A program made the position numbers and the translations under genes. A stretch of DNA of 64,000 nt, from contig JAUHXS010000006.1 in the NCBI GenBank assembly GCA_030426955.1, positions 140,897 through 204,896 of the forward strand, read 5' to 3'. Below the pieces are notes generated by a model. That model saw nothing but the letters and a program-made list of their open reading frames with translations. It was not told the DNA's origin and made no database searches. This DNA comes from Bacteroidia bacterium (GTDB lineage: Bacteria; Bacteroidota; Bacteroidia; Chitinophagales; JAUHXS01). Shown here piece after piece: positions 10,705 to 18,507 of this stretch (positions are counted from its first letter, which is position 1; each line of letters opens with the position of its first letter).

Positions 10705-10736
10705 TAAATGTAACTAACACATTTTATCTAGACAAA
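10705..10736 (-). promoter_or_regulatory. Promoter of the yceI-like gene
   Basis: Minus-strand TTTG (10733-10736), a 20-nt spacer and TACATTTA (10705-10712) match the Bacteroidota consensus with one mismatch. The -33 element lies inside the 3' end of the ArsC-like gene. Confidence 0.55.
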
Positions 10737-11083
10737 GTTTCCTTTAACTTTTGAATTGTTGATTTTTCACTTCCAATAAATATTTGGTCATTTATAATTA
10801 TTACAGGACGTTTTAGAAAAGTGTATTCTTGTAAAATAAGCTTTTTATAATCTTGCTCAGCAAGCAATTTCTCTTTTAGTCCCATAGACTTATACTTCAT
10901 GGCTCTTCTGCTAAATAAAGACTCAAAGCTACCGGATCGTGCTTTCATTTCTTCAAGCTGCTCATTAGTAATAGCTTCGTTCTTGATGTCTTGCATTACA
11001 AAAGATGCATGATTGATATTTAGCTCTTTGATGATTCTTGTACATGTACTACAAGACGATAGATAGTAGATTTTCCTTTGCAT
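10724..11083 (-). CDS. ArsC/Spx-family thioredoxin-fold protein
   Basis: This 119-residue protein has the ArsC/Spx length. An N-terminal SCSTC motif (Cys ~10 and ~13) follows the first beta strand, as in Spx-like members. An RRAMKY helix and the FLKRPVIIIND segment supply the conserved Arg-Pro and the closing strand. It may be a thiol-based reductase or a Spx-like transcription partner; the family name alone does not show arsenate reduction. There are no arsenic-resistance genes nearby. Its ATG overlaps the stop of the upstream barrel gene by one base (TAATG), so the two are translationally coupled. Confidence 0.85.
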   Translation of the reverse strand: MQRKIYYLSSCSTCTRIIKELNINHASFVMQDIKNEAITNEQLEEMKARSGSFESLFSRRAMKYKSMGLKEKLLAEQDYKKLILQEYTFLKRPVIIINDQIFIGSEKSTIQKLKETLSR

Positions 11084-12159
11084 TAAAAACTAGTTTTAAA
11101 ACCCATATAAATATTGTACCAGTTGTTTTGTTCTCGCAATTGACCATGAGGATTCATGCCATAGTAATAGCCGATAAATATAGACAATGGTTGCAGGTTG
11201 GGCTTTCCTTCGGGATTGTATTTGTAGCCAAACATTATATTTAAGTTCCATGCTCTTTGTTCAAGTTCATTTATGAATTGCTTGTCATAGTTATAAACTA
11301 TTCTGTTGCTCAGCTCAAGAGACAGAAAGTTCATCCAGCCAAACTTAGTTTTGAGCTTTTTATTATGCCTAATAAAGTTTGATAAAAGAAAATTATCATA
11401 AGATAAATTCAAGTAATATTCCATATACCTCTTAGAGGCGTGAACTATTTGTCCGTTAGTTTCTGTAGTATCTGTTGTGTAAAATCCCCTATCTCTGTGA
11501 TGTAGTCCCCAAAGACCTAGCCTTAGCATTAAATTGTTTTTCTCAACTCGCTTGTCTAAATCATTAAATGACAAGCCCAACTCCCAATATTCATAGGAAA
11601 CATTGATCCTTTTGAAATCTGGGAAATGCATATTGGCGTAGATGGTTAGTTCATCACCTAGGTGAGTGCTTTCATGGCCATAAGGCGTAAACTTAAGTGC
11701 AATATTTCTAATAGCATGATCATGACCTCTAAACCTATAAATGGCTTTAAGTGTACCATAGGTAAAACGATAATCGTTGTTGACAATAGGTGCCGTTGTA
11801 GAGTCAAATGCATCCCATAAAACGTGTATGCTAATGGGAATCCAAAGGCCAATAGAGAAAGAGGCACGATCAGACTCGAAGTCATCTCCCCTGTAGAAGT
11901 CATATCCTATGATTGGTAGTTCCTTGCCAAAGTTTAGTTCTATTACAGCTCTGTAGCCGTCTGCATCGTTGGGTCTGGAGTAAGCGTAGTCTTTTATGAT
12001 ACATAGTGGTTTGATTTGAAATTCCGTAGGATGAGCTTCTACGGAGAGTGGCCTGTAATAGCTTTTTTGTGTAAGGCCCCACCAATCGTGCAGTGTTTGG
12101 GCATATATAGATGAACAAAACACCGTTAATACTAATACAAGTAAACCATAAACCCTCAT
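11083..12159 (-). CDS. Predicted outer-membrane barrel protein, possibly DUF1207-like
   Basis: This 358-residue protein has a signal peptide (~1-20, ending IYAQ). The rest alternates aromatic/hydrophobic and polar residues in barrel-like strands and ends in a Phe (GFKTSF), typical of outer-membrane barrels. The segment GHESTHLGDELTIY around residue ~168 reminds me of the HLGDE motif of DUF1207 proteins; this is a recollection, not a search result. No enzymatic motif is seen. It precedes the ArsC-like gene with a one-base overlap. Its function is unknown. Confidence 0.7.
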   Translation of the reverse strand: MRVYGLLVLVLTVFCSSIYAQTLHDWWGLTQKSYYRPLSVEAHPTEFQIKPLCIIKDYAYSRPNDADGYRAVIELNFGKELPIIGYDFYRGDDFESDRASFSIGLWIPISIHVLWDAFDSTTAPIVNNDYRFTYGTLKAIYRFRGHDHAIRNIALKFTPYGHESTHLGDELTIYANMHFPDFKRINVSYEYWELGLSFNDLDKRVEKNNLMLRLGLWGLHHRDRGFYTTDTTETNGQIVHASKRYMEYYLNLSYDNFLLSNFIRHNKKLKTKFGWMNFLSLELSNRIVYNYDKQFINELEQRAWNLNIMFGYKYNPEGKPNLQPLSIFIGYYYGMNPHGQLREQNNWYNIYMGFKTSF

Positions 12160-12180
12160 ACGCCAAATTTACATATTTTA

Positions 12181-12260
12181 CGTGAGTTCGATTTATGAAA
12201 CACTCGTCATGCCAGAAAAATAAGTTATAACTTAAAAGATAACTTATTTTATCAGGCATC
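12181..12260 (+). repeat. REP-like palindromic repeat, copy 1
   Basis: This 80-bp unit is nearly identical to 25340-25420: a few mismatches and one indel in the first 34 bp, one mismatch in the last 47. It contains ATGCC...GGCAT flanking an inner ATAAGTTAT / ATAACTTAT inverted repeat, so it can form a hairpin. It lies just upstream of the barrel gene start. Confidence 0.75.
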
Positions 12261-12584
12261 TGAATTTCAAGAGCTAAAACCCTTTAAAATTGTTGCCGTC
12301 ACCGTAGGGCGTTAACACTTTGTCATAGTTGAGTGAATTTCTGTAAGAAATTTGTGTCGAAATGGACAATAAAAACTTTAAACTTGTTAATTGTAACTTT
12401 AAACTTATTACGTGTGTTTAGAAAAGTAAACAGTTTTTATTATATGGTGGCATAGAGGTGGATTGTTGTTGCGGAAGCAATTGATGTGTTTATTGAAAGC
12501 CTTGTCGGCATTGAACTCTGATTAAAGTGGGCATAAAATATTGATTATTACTTATTAACTTTCTTGAAGTATTTGCTATATAGG
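12261..12584. other. Intergenic region with direct repeats, no gene
   Basis: I see no supported coding sequence. It holds a 16-bp direct repeat (annotated separately) and a small 7-bp hairpin at 12336-12352. It separates two divergent genes and probably contains regulatory sites for the 12661 operon. Confidence 0.6.
12374..12410. repeat. Two 16-bp direct repeats with 21-bp period
   Basis: The copies at 12374-12389 and 12395-12410 agree at 15 of 16 bases (AACTTTAAACTTgTTA and AACTTTAAACTTaTTA). A 21-bp period is two helical turns, which suggests paired binding of one regulator. They lie ~175 bp upstream of the 12661 promoter. Confidence 0.6.
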
Positions 12585-12616
12585 CTTGCATTGTTATTTA
12601 AATTAATATAACTTTG
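12585..12616 (+). promoter_or_regulatory. Promoter of the 12661 lipoprotein operon
   Basis: CTTG (12585-12588), a 20-nt spacer and TAACTTTG (12609-12616) fit the Bacteroidota consensus. The predicted leader is ~38 nt, AT-rich and without a Shine-Dalgarno sequence. Confidence 0.65.
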
Positions 12617-12660
12617 CGGCAATTATTTAAACCTATATTGTTAAACTAAACAACTATAAA

Positions 12661-13623
12661 ATGAAAAAACTATTTATTGTAGCACTAGCTACTGCTTCTT
12701 TAGGCTATATTGGCTGTAAGAAAAAAACAAATGAACCAGCAGCATTAGGCACTGCAACAGTTAAAGGGCGTCTTGTTGCTGATATTGATCAAACAAACGA
12801 TACTTCAGCAAGTGGCGTTTTTTCTGCAAACTCTGTATCAGAAGGGGCTGAAGGTGTTAGGGTTTATGCGACTATAAATTATTATTACTTGCAAGCTACT
12901 CAATCAGGAGGAACTGGTCAATATGCGGAGAAAACTGTTGAGACAACAACAGATGCAAATGGTAATTTTACATTAGAAGTTCCTGTAGGTGCAAGATCTT
13001 ATTCCCTAAGAGTGAATTATGATGACTTTAATGCTACAAAAACTTTTACAGATGCCCAAGGAAATGACTTAGGAACTGCTGAATACAGATATGAATTTCC
13101 AGGCAATAACTATACAGATGTAGTTGTTTCACAAGGTGCAATGGTTACTATCGAGACTAGAGACGCAGGTACTGGTTTTTCTGTAGACAATTCTAATGTT
13201 CCTACTACAACTGGATCTGGAACTTTTGAATCTATCGTATATATCAATGACCTAATTGTACTTCCTGGAGATACAAACCAAATGGGTAATGATTCAGTTG
13301 TATATGAATTTGCTCCTGAAGGAACTGTTGTGACCATCGGAATCGACTATGATAACAATAGCGGAATGGGGGTTTATGATGCTTGGATGACTGCTACAAT
13401 AGGTGCCAATGGTGTATTAAATCTTCAGATTCCTACCAGTTCAGGTCCTACTGGAAATTCAGAATTTGAAATCTTCTTCCCAGATTTATTACTAGAGTAT
13501 AGCAATACTAGAGATATGCCTAATGTGATAGAGAATCAGGTGTTTGAAGCAAGTTATAGTACTACGATTAATAATGGCGGCTTTGTCCTTGAACAAGAAA
13601 TTTTTTATACTGAGCAACCATAA
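12661..13623 (+). CDS. Hypothetical lipoprotein with carboxypeptidase-regulatory-like region
   Basis: This 320-residue protein begins with a lipoprotein signal (lipobox GYIGC, Cys 19) followed by lysines. Residues ~35-150 look like a beta-sandwich of the carboxypeptidase-regulatory type (ATVKGRLVADID, then GNFTLEVPVGARSYSLRVNYDDF). The remainder is beta-rich and Gly/Asp-rich, with no motif I recognise. It is the first gene of an operon: 35 bp separate it from the next gene, and a promoter is visible at 12585-12616. It is probably an envelope-anchored protein working with the barrel encoded downstream. Function unknown. Confidence 0.8.
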   Translation: MKKLFIVALATASLGYIGCKKKTNEPAALGTATVKGRLVADIDQTNDTSASGVFSANSVSEGAEGVRVYATINYYYLQATQSGGTGQYAEKTVETTTDANGNFTLEVPVGARSYSLRVNYDDFNATKTFTDAQGNDLGTAEYRYEFPGNNYTDVVVSQGAMVTIETRDAGTGFSVDNSNVPTTTGSGTFESIVYINDLIVLPGDTNQMGNDSVVYEFAPEGTVVTIGIDYDNNSGMGVYDAWMTATIGANGVLNLQIPTSSGPTGNSEFEIFFPDLLLEYSNTRDMPNVIENQVFEASYSTTINNGGFVLEQEIFYTEQP

Positions 13624-13658
13624 AAAGGAATTAATTAATAATAGAATAAATTAATATC

Positions 13659-14540
13659 ATGAAGAATATAATAGGAATATTCCTTTTTACCTTGCTAATC
13701 ACTTTTTCTTTCGCGCAAGAAATGGAAGAAGTGACAAGTAATAGTTCTGAGGAGAAAAATCCTCAGGTCTTGGGTAAGAAAGGACAGGATATAATGCCTA
13801 TTGCTGGCGAATGGGGTATTGGAATCAATGCCTCTAGTCTAATCAACAACGTTCTTGGAACGTTTGGAGATGGACCCAACGCAACAGGTAGTAGTTATTT
13901 TGTTAACGGAGGTGTATATGGTAAATATTTTTTAACTAACTCTTCAGCTATCAGAGCTGGATTTAACCTTTTTGCTCAAAACGATGCAGACAGGGTTACT
14001 GTTAGTAATGATAATGCTACTTTAACACATCCTGACTCAGTAGTTTTTGATATAAGCCATTTCTACCAAAACGACTATAACTTTACAGTTGGGTATGAAA
14101 TGAGACAAGGTAAAAGCCGCTTTAGAGCAGTATATGGTGGTAATATGAACTTTGGCTTATCTTATCAAAGAAATGTCTATGAGTATGCAAATGAGATGGG
14201 AGAAGCTAATACCAGACCTAGCATTAATGTTGGGGCGTACCGAAACAACAATGAGAGAATCATTAATGACCAAAGTACTGGCAACATTACTTTAGGTGTT
14301 AGAGGTTTTCTTGGAGTGGAGTACTTCTTTGCTCCTAAAGTTTGTGTAGGAACAGAGTTTGGGTTATTAGCTTCTAAGACTTGGTCTAGAGACATTGTTG
14401 AGACATTAGAGTATTGGGATGTTACCGACAATGAGTTGAAGACTAAGGAAGATAGAAGAAGCATAAATGCTGGTAGAAGAGACTTTACGCTTTCTACTGA
14501 TAACTTTAACAATTCACTATACTTAATGATTTTCTTTTAA
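13659..14540 (+). CDS. Predicted outer-membrane beta-barrel protein
   Basis: This 293-residue protein has a signal peptide (~1-19, ending SFAQ). A ~30-residue acidic linker follows, then strands with the alternating pattern of an outer-membrane barrel (GEWGIGINASSLIN, YFVNGGVYGKYFLTN, SAIRAGFNLFAQN). The C-terminus is LYLMIFF, ending in Phe as expected for BAM or T9SS-era barrels. No enzymatic residues are seen. It follows the lipoprotein gene in the same operon and is closed by a strong terminator at 14563-14600. Confidence 0.75.
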   Translation: MKNIIGIFLFTLLITFSFAQEMEEVTSNSSEEKNPQVLGKKGQDIMPIAGEWGIGINASSLINNVLGTFGDGPNATGSSYFVNGGVYGKYFLTNSSAIRAGFNLFAQNDADRVTVSNDNATLTHPDSVVFDISHFYQNDYNFTVGYEMRQGKSRFRAVYGGNMNFGLSYQRNVYEYANEMGEANTRPSINVGAYRNNNERIINDQSTGNITLGVRGFLGVEYFFAPKVCVGTEFGLLASKTWSRDIVETLEYWDVTDNELKTKEDRRSINAGRRDFTLSTDNFNNSLYLMIFF

Positions 14541-14562
14541 TCAGTAAGTATAAACTTTATAG

Positions 14563-14600
14563 AAAGGGTTGCTGATGATTCAGCAACCCTTTTTTATTTT
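14563..14600 (+). terminator. Rho-independent terminator of the 12661-14540 operon
   Basis: A perfect 13-bp stem (14563-14575 with 14580-14592), a 4-nt loop and a T-rich tail follow 22 bp after the barrel stop codon. Confidence 0.9.
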
Positions 14601-14690
14601 TGTATGATTCCCCCTCCTCCTGATAGCCATCAGATGGCAGGCATCTCACTTTGTTTTTCAGAGATGTTGAACTTTATATTTAACTTGAAA

Positions 14691-14718
14691 GATAGATACC
14701 TCGTTCCTCGGCATGACA
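14691..14718 (+). repeat. Palindromic repeat core, copy A
   Basis: This 28-bp unit is repeated at 14916-14943 with one mismatch. The core is an inverted repeat, ATGCC/GGCAT-like, around TCGTTCCTC. The reverse complement shares its CGTCATGCC start with the longer repeats at 12181 and 25340. Confidence 0.65.
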
Positions 14719-14915
14719 AAATTCAATTATTTCCCCTCCTTTCAGGAGGCCTGCCTGCCGGCAAGGGGTTAGGTCCAAAGGACTCTCCATAGGAATTCTT
14801 TGAGCCTTTGGAGGGTGGTGGTTTGTTTGAATCGATTTGATGCAATCCTTTATACCTTATTAGACTTGCTTAACTATAAGATAACAGGCCTCTCATTTTT
14901 AATATGTGATGGGAA

Positions 14916-14943
14916 GATAGATGCCTCGTTCCTCGGCATGACA
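14916..14943 (+). repeat. Palindromic repeat core, copy B
   Basis: It matches copy A at 27 of 28 bases, and here the GATGCC...GGCAT palindrome is complete. It lies 56 bp from the stop of the membrane protein gene at 15000. Confidence 0.65.
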
Positions 14944-14999
14944 TTGTTCTTATTTGGGTATCTATTACAGTGAAAAATTTCCGATGGGATTAAAAAAAG

Positions 15000-15470
15000 T
15001 TATCCCCTTTGATTTTGTTCTATTTGTAAAGCCAAAACAGTCAATACAATAATAATAGGAGATTCTATTACCCAAATAAGTTTCCTGACTATTAAGTAAA
15101 AAGTTTGGGTGTTTTCAGTAACAGATCCTAAAAACATTAAACTACAGGACAAGGCGATTACCAATAGCTCTACTTTCCATAAGAGGGACAATGTTTTCGT
15201 ATTGCCAAATAATATGCTGCCAATGAGCATTGCTAGTAAAAAGAAAATGAGGATAAAACCTCCAGTCATTACCCATTTGCTCAGATAGAGTACCTTACTG
15301 TCTATTGTAAATATAAAAGAAGTACTACTAGGCAATGTTGCTGAAAGGTATACGGTATTATCTAGTCGCTCGTTTAGGTGCTCTGCCAAATTCTCTCTTA
15401 AAAAGCTCACATAAAGCGATAAGATGAAAATAGCAATAGCTAAAGCTTTTTTAGTTTTATTGTGAGTCAT
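15000..15470 (-). CDS. Exosortase-associated membrane protein
   Basis: This 156-residue protein has about four predicted membrane segments: ~9-24, ~66-90, ~97-115 and ~128-147. An extracytoplasmic loop rich in polar residues (~25-62) lies after the first. I recognise no catalytic motif. It starts 3 bp after the exosortase stop, so it is in the same transcription unit. In Bacteroidota, exosortase genes are often followed by a small system-associated membrane protein, and I infer that role from position, size and topology only. It may be a chaperone or a second subunit of the sorting enzyme. Confidence 0.7.
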   Translation of the reverse strand: MTHNKTKKALAIAIFILSLYVSFLRENLAEHLNERLDNTVYLSATLPSSTSFIFTIDSKVLYLSKWVMTGGFILIFFLLAMLIGSILFGNTKTLSLLWKVELLVIALSCSLMFLGSVTENTQTFYLIVRKLIWVIESPIIIVLTVLALQIEQNQRG

Positions 15471-15473
15471 TTA

Positions 15474-15974
15474 TCATCGTGTTTTCATCCTTTTGATGAC
15501 AAGTATCCACAGCAAGAAAATAAAGCTGTACACTAGTAGCGTGAATGTATATTTATGATTAAAGTCTAAATAACTAGGGTAGAAGCGTTGTATTAAAATA
15601 AGTACTGATATTCTTAACGTATTTACTAGGTGGATTAATATAATGCCTATGATGGCATAAATTGATTTGTACTTCCAATTGCCAAAAGGATAGGCTATAA
15701 TGAAAATAGCGAATAAAATAAATAAATCTAGTCCGTTGCAAGGATCACCAATCCAAACCCCGCCAACACCATCAACTATTAGAGATCTTCCATCCACTAA
15801 TACATTAAAGCCTAAGCCACTTAAGAGGGCTTTAGTAAGGGTTATAGAATTATCTATTACAAATGCATCTAGTTTACCCCATGGATTAATAAGAAAAGTG
15901 TATAGTAGGTACCAAGCTAAGTAAAGCAACACAAAAGAAACAGCAAATTTGGTTACCGTCTTAGGTAAGTCCAT
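15474..15974 (-). CDS. Exosortase/archaeosortase-family transpeptidase
   Basis: This 166-residue integral membrane protein has about five helices and the three signature catalytic positions of the family: Cys79 in GDPCNGLDL, Arg121 in VNTLRIS and His140 in FNHKYTF. Exosortases cut C-terminal sorting tails of exported proteins and re-attach the product, acting at the inner membrane's outer face. It is shorter than proteobacterial EpsH-type enzymes and close in size to the minimal Bacteroidota forms. It lies 16 bp after the gene for a 70-aa protein with a sorting-tail architecture, the obvious substrate candidate, and 3 bp before a small membrane protein gene. Confidence 0.93.
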   Translation of the reverse strand: MDLPKTVTKFAVSFVLLYLAWYLLYTFLINPWGKLDAFVIDNSITLTKALLSGLGFNVLVDGRSLIVDGVGGVWIGDPCNGLDLFILFAIFIIAYPFGNWKYKSIYAIIGIILIHLVNTLRISVLILIQRFYPSYLDFNHKYTFTLLVYSFIFLLWILVIKRMKTR

Positions 15975-15990
15975 TTTAGTAAGGTAAAGA

Positions 15991-16203
15991 TTATTTTACC
16001 TTCTTGTTATGGTCGTATATTTTTTTTGCACCATACCCAACACCTGCCGCAATAAGCAAGCTGATTCCGCCATCTATAGGTAAAGCGGTATTTGGAGGAG
16101 GAGGTGGAGGTGGTGGTGGACCTTGTGCGAATATTTCCTCAGAAATAAATAGACCTAAGCTGATTAGGACTATTGTAAATGTTATTTTAGTGATATATTT
16201 CAC
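15991..16203 (-). CDS. Small exosortase substrate with LPIDGG (PID-CTERM-like) tail
   Basis: I place the start at GTG 16201-16203, giving 70 residues. The longer frame reaches back to ATG 16308, but its extra 35 residues add a second hydrophobic stretch in front of a perfectly good signal peptide (~1-27, ending IFAQ). After the signal come nine consecutive prolines, then LPIDGG, a short hydrophobic helix (ISLLIAAGVGYGA) and a basic tail (KKIYDHNKKVK). This is the layout of a sorting tail, and I recall it as the PID-CTERM class. Nearly the whole mature protein is linker plus tail. It lies 16 bp upstream of the exosortase gene. Confidence 0.8.
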   Translation of the reverse strand: MKYITKITFTIVLISLGLFISEEIFAQGPPPPPPPPPNTALPIDGGISLLIAAGVGYGAKKIYDHNKKVK

Positions 16204-16364
16204 TTGTTTTAGTTTGTTTTTATAAAAATACCAAATACCTATTGAAAAGCAAAAAAATACAATGAACTTGTCTAAAGTTAAAATCTTCTGAGGTGTTAGA
16301 CGATTCATACATCATACATCGGATTAAATTAACTTAATAATACTGACTTGCAAAGTTTTAATAG

Positions 16365-16387
16365 ATTCAGTATTGCTAATACTGAAT
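16365..16387. promoter_or_regulatory. Perfect 10-bp inverted repeat between divergent genes
   Basis: ATTCAGTATT, loop GCT, AATACTGAAT. No T-run follows on either strand, and it sits between the divergent exosortase and GT-C units. An operator is therefore more likely than a terminator. Confidence 0.5.
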
Positions 16388-16470
16388 TTGGGTTAAATTA
16401 GTTATATGATTATTAATATGGTCAGCGTTCAAAATAGTACTTGTAAAAAAAATATTGTGTGATATAGATT

Positions 16471-18429
16471 ATGCGTAAAGGTTATTGGATAGCAACTTTT
16501 GTTTTTTTTATTCTAACAACCTTAGGTGCTTTTTATCATGAGTTGTGGGCAGATGAAATTATACCATGGCAAATAGCAAAAAGTAGTTCTAGTCTGTGGA
16601 ATTTGTATGAACATTATCAATATGAAGGACATACTTTTATATGGTATGCTATGGTATGGGGGGTGCATCATACAGTAGGATCACTTATTTATATGCAACT
16701 TACTCATATCCTGCTTGCATCATCAGCCATTATCATATTTTTGAAGTATGTTCCATTTTCCACAACAGAAAAACTACTATATATTTTTGGCTATTTTATG
16801 TTTTATGAATATGCTGTTATAAGCAGACCGTATATTCTTGGTGTATTGAGCGTTTTTGCCATTAGCGTTTTTCTTCAAAAATCTAACGCCTCAATTAAAT
16901 ACTTATACTATGCTTCTATCTCCATATTTGCGTTAGCTAATACGAGTTTGTATGGTATCGTTTTGTCATTTGCTTATGTTCCTGTAATCTGTATACGTAT
17001 TTGGAAAAATATGGGTATAAAGGAAGGCATCTTGTTGCCGTTTGTTATGTTTTTAGGGATTACTTTAGCATTTTACCAAGTGCTTCCACCAGCTGATGGA
17101 GGATTTGTGAATTCAGAATGGCGGTTTTACTTTGATGGCAACCTTTTTGTCGATGTTGCTGATCAAATATTTACTGCATATATTCCTATACCAGATTTTA
17201 CCGAGCTTTCATCGTGGAACTCAAATTTCTTTATTACTTGTTTTCATAATGACTATTATAAATACTCCGTTGCAATCTTTTCCATTTTTATGGTACTTGC
17301 TGTGGGGTATTACCTTAAACCAAATAAAGAAGCATTATTTATATACCTGGTAGCTACTTTGGGGATCTTAAGTTTTGCATATTTAAAATATAAAGGTACA
17401 CTAAGGCATCATGGGTATTTATATATAATATTAGTTGCCTGTATTTGGCAGTATAAAAGCAGCAGTGCTTTTCCCAAAGCACCGAAGACAATAAAAGATA
17501 AATTGTTAAAGGCTTCTTTTTCTATTGTTCTATTATGCCATTTTTTAGCAGGAGCCTATAGTTATATAAAGGATTTGCTATTGCCGTTTGACTTAACAGA
17601 ATCAATGGTTGCATATATTAATAAGGAAAGCCTTGATAGTATGCCTATGATTACGGATAATGTCAGTTACGCTGGCTTTTTAGACAAGCCAGTCTATTTT
17701 GCAGAGAAAATGGAATTTGCAAATCATTATACGTTAAATAATAAGAGGGCAGATGTCAATAATAATGAGCATCTCTTTTTATCGCTAATAAACGAGGTGG
17801 TGCAGCAAAGTGACTCCAATGTTTTGTTAGCTTGGAGTAGACGATTGTCATTTGCTGATGTTTCAATGGGAATTAAAGAATTAGCTTTTAAAAAAGGCTG
17901 TATTAGGACACCCATTCCATTTGTACTATATGAAGTTGATCGTGATAAGTTTCTTGCAAACCACAATGAAAATAAAAATAGAGCTAGAGCATATTTGAGT
18001 TCAGCAAAAAAATACAGCAAAAAAGGAGAAACAGACAAAGCGATTAGTATGCTAGAAAAAGCAATAAGTTTAGATCATGAGATAGACAGTATTAATTATG
18101 AAATTGGAACATACTATCTTAATAAGAGTCAAATAGATAAAGCCGTATTCTTTCTGAAACAAGAATTGCTCAACAATGGTACTCATGAAGATGCGCATTT
18201 TAACTTAGCAATAGCGTATTTACAAAGTGGGCAATATGTATTTGCCGTGAATGAGCTAAAAGAATTAGTCATATTAAATGGTGCTCATGAAGATGCGCAT
18301 AATCTGTTAGCCATCATTTATGCAAAGACAAACTCTACTATTCAATATAATGAGCAGTTGGAAACTATTGATTCCTTAAAGTTGACGATCTCTAATGAGT
18401 TGAGAAATATTATCAACGCAACTCAATAA
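16471..18429 (+). CDS. Polytopic GT-C-like membrane protein with C-terminal TPR
   Basis: This 652-residue protein has about ten to eleven membrane helices in residues ~5-375. The first loop carries the acidic ELWADEIIPW segment, placed like the catalytic Asp/Glu loop of GT-C (lipid-linked sugar) glycosyltransferases. A soluble region follows. The last ~150 residues hold TPR repeats (ARAYLSSAKKYSKKGETDKA, INYEIGTYYLNKSQIDKAV, AHFNLAIAYLQSGQY), with NGTHEDAH and NGAHEDAH showing an internal duplication. The GT activity is inferred from topology and the acidic loop, not from a motif I can verify. It is divergent from the exosortase unit across a region with an inverted repeat. Confidence 0.7.
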   Translation: MRKGYWIATFVFFILTTLGAFYHELWADEIIPWQIAKSSSSLWNLYEHYQYEGHTFIWYAMVWGVHHTVGSLIYMQLTHILLASSAIIIFLKYVPFSTTEKLLYIFGYFMFYEYAVISRPYILGVLSVFAISVFLQKSNASIKYLYYASISIFALANTSLYGIVLSFAYVPVICIRIWKNMGIKEGILLPFVMFLGITLAFYQVLPPADGGFVNSEWRFYFDGNLFVDVADQIFTAYIPIPDFTELSSWNSNFFITCFHNDYYKYSVAIFSIFMVLAVGYYLKPNKEALFIYLVATLGILSFAYLKYKGTLRHHGYLYIILVACIWQYKSSSAFPKAPKTIKDKLLKASFSIVLLCHFLAGAYSYIKDLLLPFDLTESMVAYINKESLDSMPMITDNVSYAGFLDKPVYFAEKMEFANHYTLNNKRADVNNNEHLFLSLINEVVQQSDSNVLLAWSRRLSFADVSMGIKELAFKKGCIRTPIPFVLYEVDRDKFLANHNENKNRARAYLSSAKKYSKKGETDKAISMLEKAISLDHEIDSINYEIGTYYLNKSQIDKAVFFLKQELLNNGTHEDAHFNLAIAYLQSGQYVFAVNELKELVILNGAHEDAHNLLAIIYAKTNSTIQYNEQLETIDSLKLTISNELRNIINATQ

Positions 18430-18507
18430 TAAAAAAGATGACAACAAATATTTTGAGTCATCAACTTTAAAACCCTTTATGTCAAAATTTTTATATTTAT
18501 TTTGATT

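Larger units (their letters stand above)
14601..14999. other. Repeat-rich intergenic region, no gene
   Basis: It contains two copies of a REP-like core (annotated separately), a CCTCC/GGAGG hairpin near 14735-14750 followed by a GC-richer stretch, and a CTGAT/ATCAG hairpin near 14620. The base composition is unlike the neighbouring genes. The only open frame (from 14604) is composed of these repeats, so I do not call it a gene. Confidence 0.65.

Noticed and set aside
14604..14792. Small plus-strand frame after the 14540 gene
   Set aside because: It is built from the palindromic repeats and GC-richer hairpin text, with no homology-like features.
16004..16225. Gly-rich plus-strand frame opposite the small sorting substrate
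   Set aside because: Its glycine run is the complement of the proline codons of the real gene.
18440..18464. GATGAC/GTCATC hairpin after the GT-C gene
   Set aside because: The stem is short and the A-run precedes it on the coding strand, so it fits a plus-strand terminator poorly.
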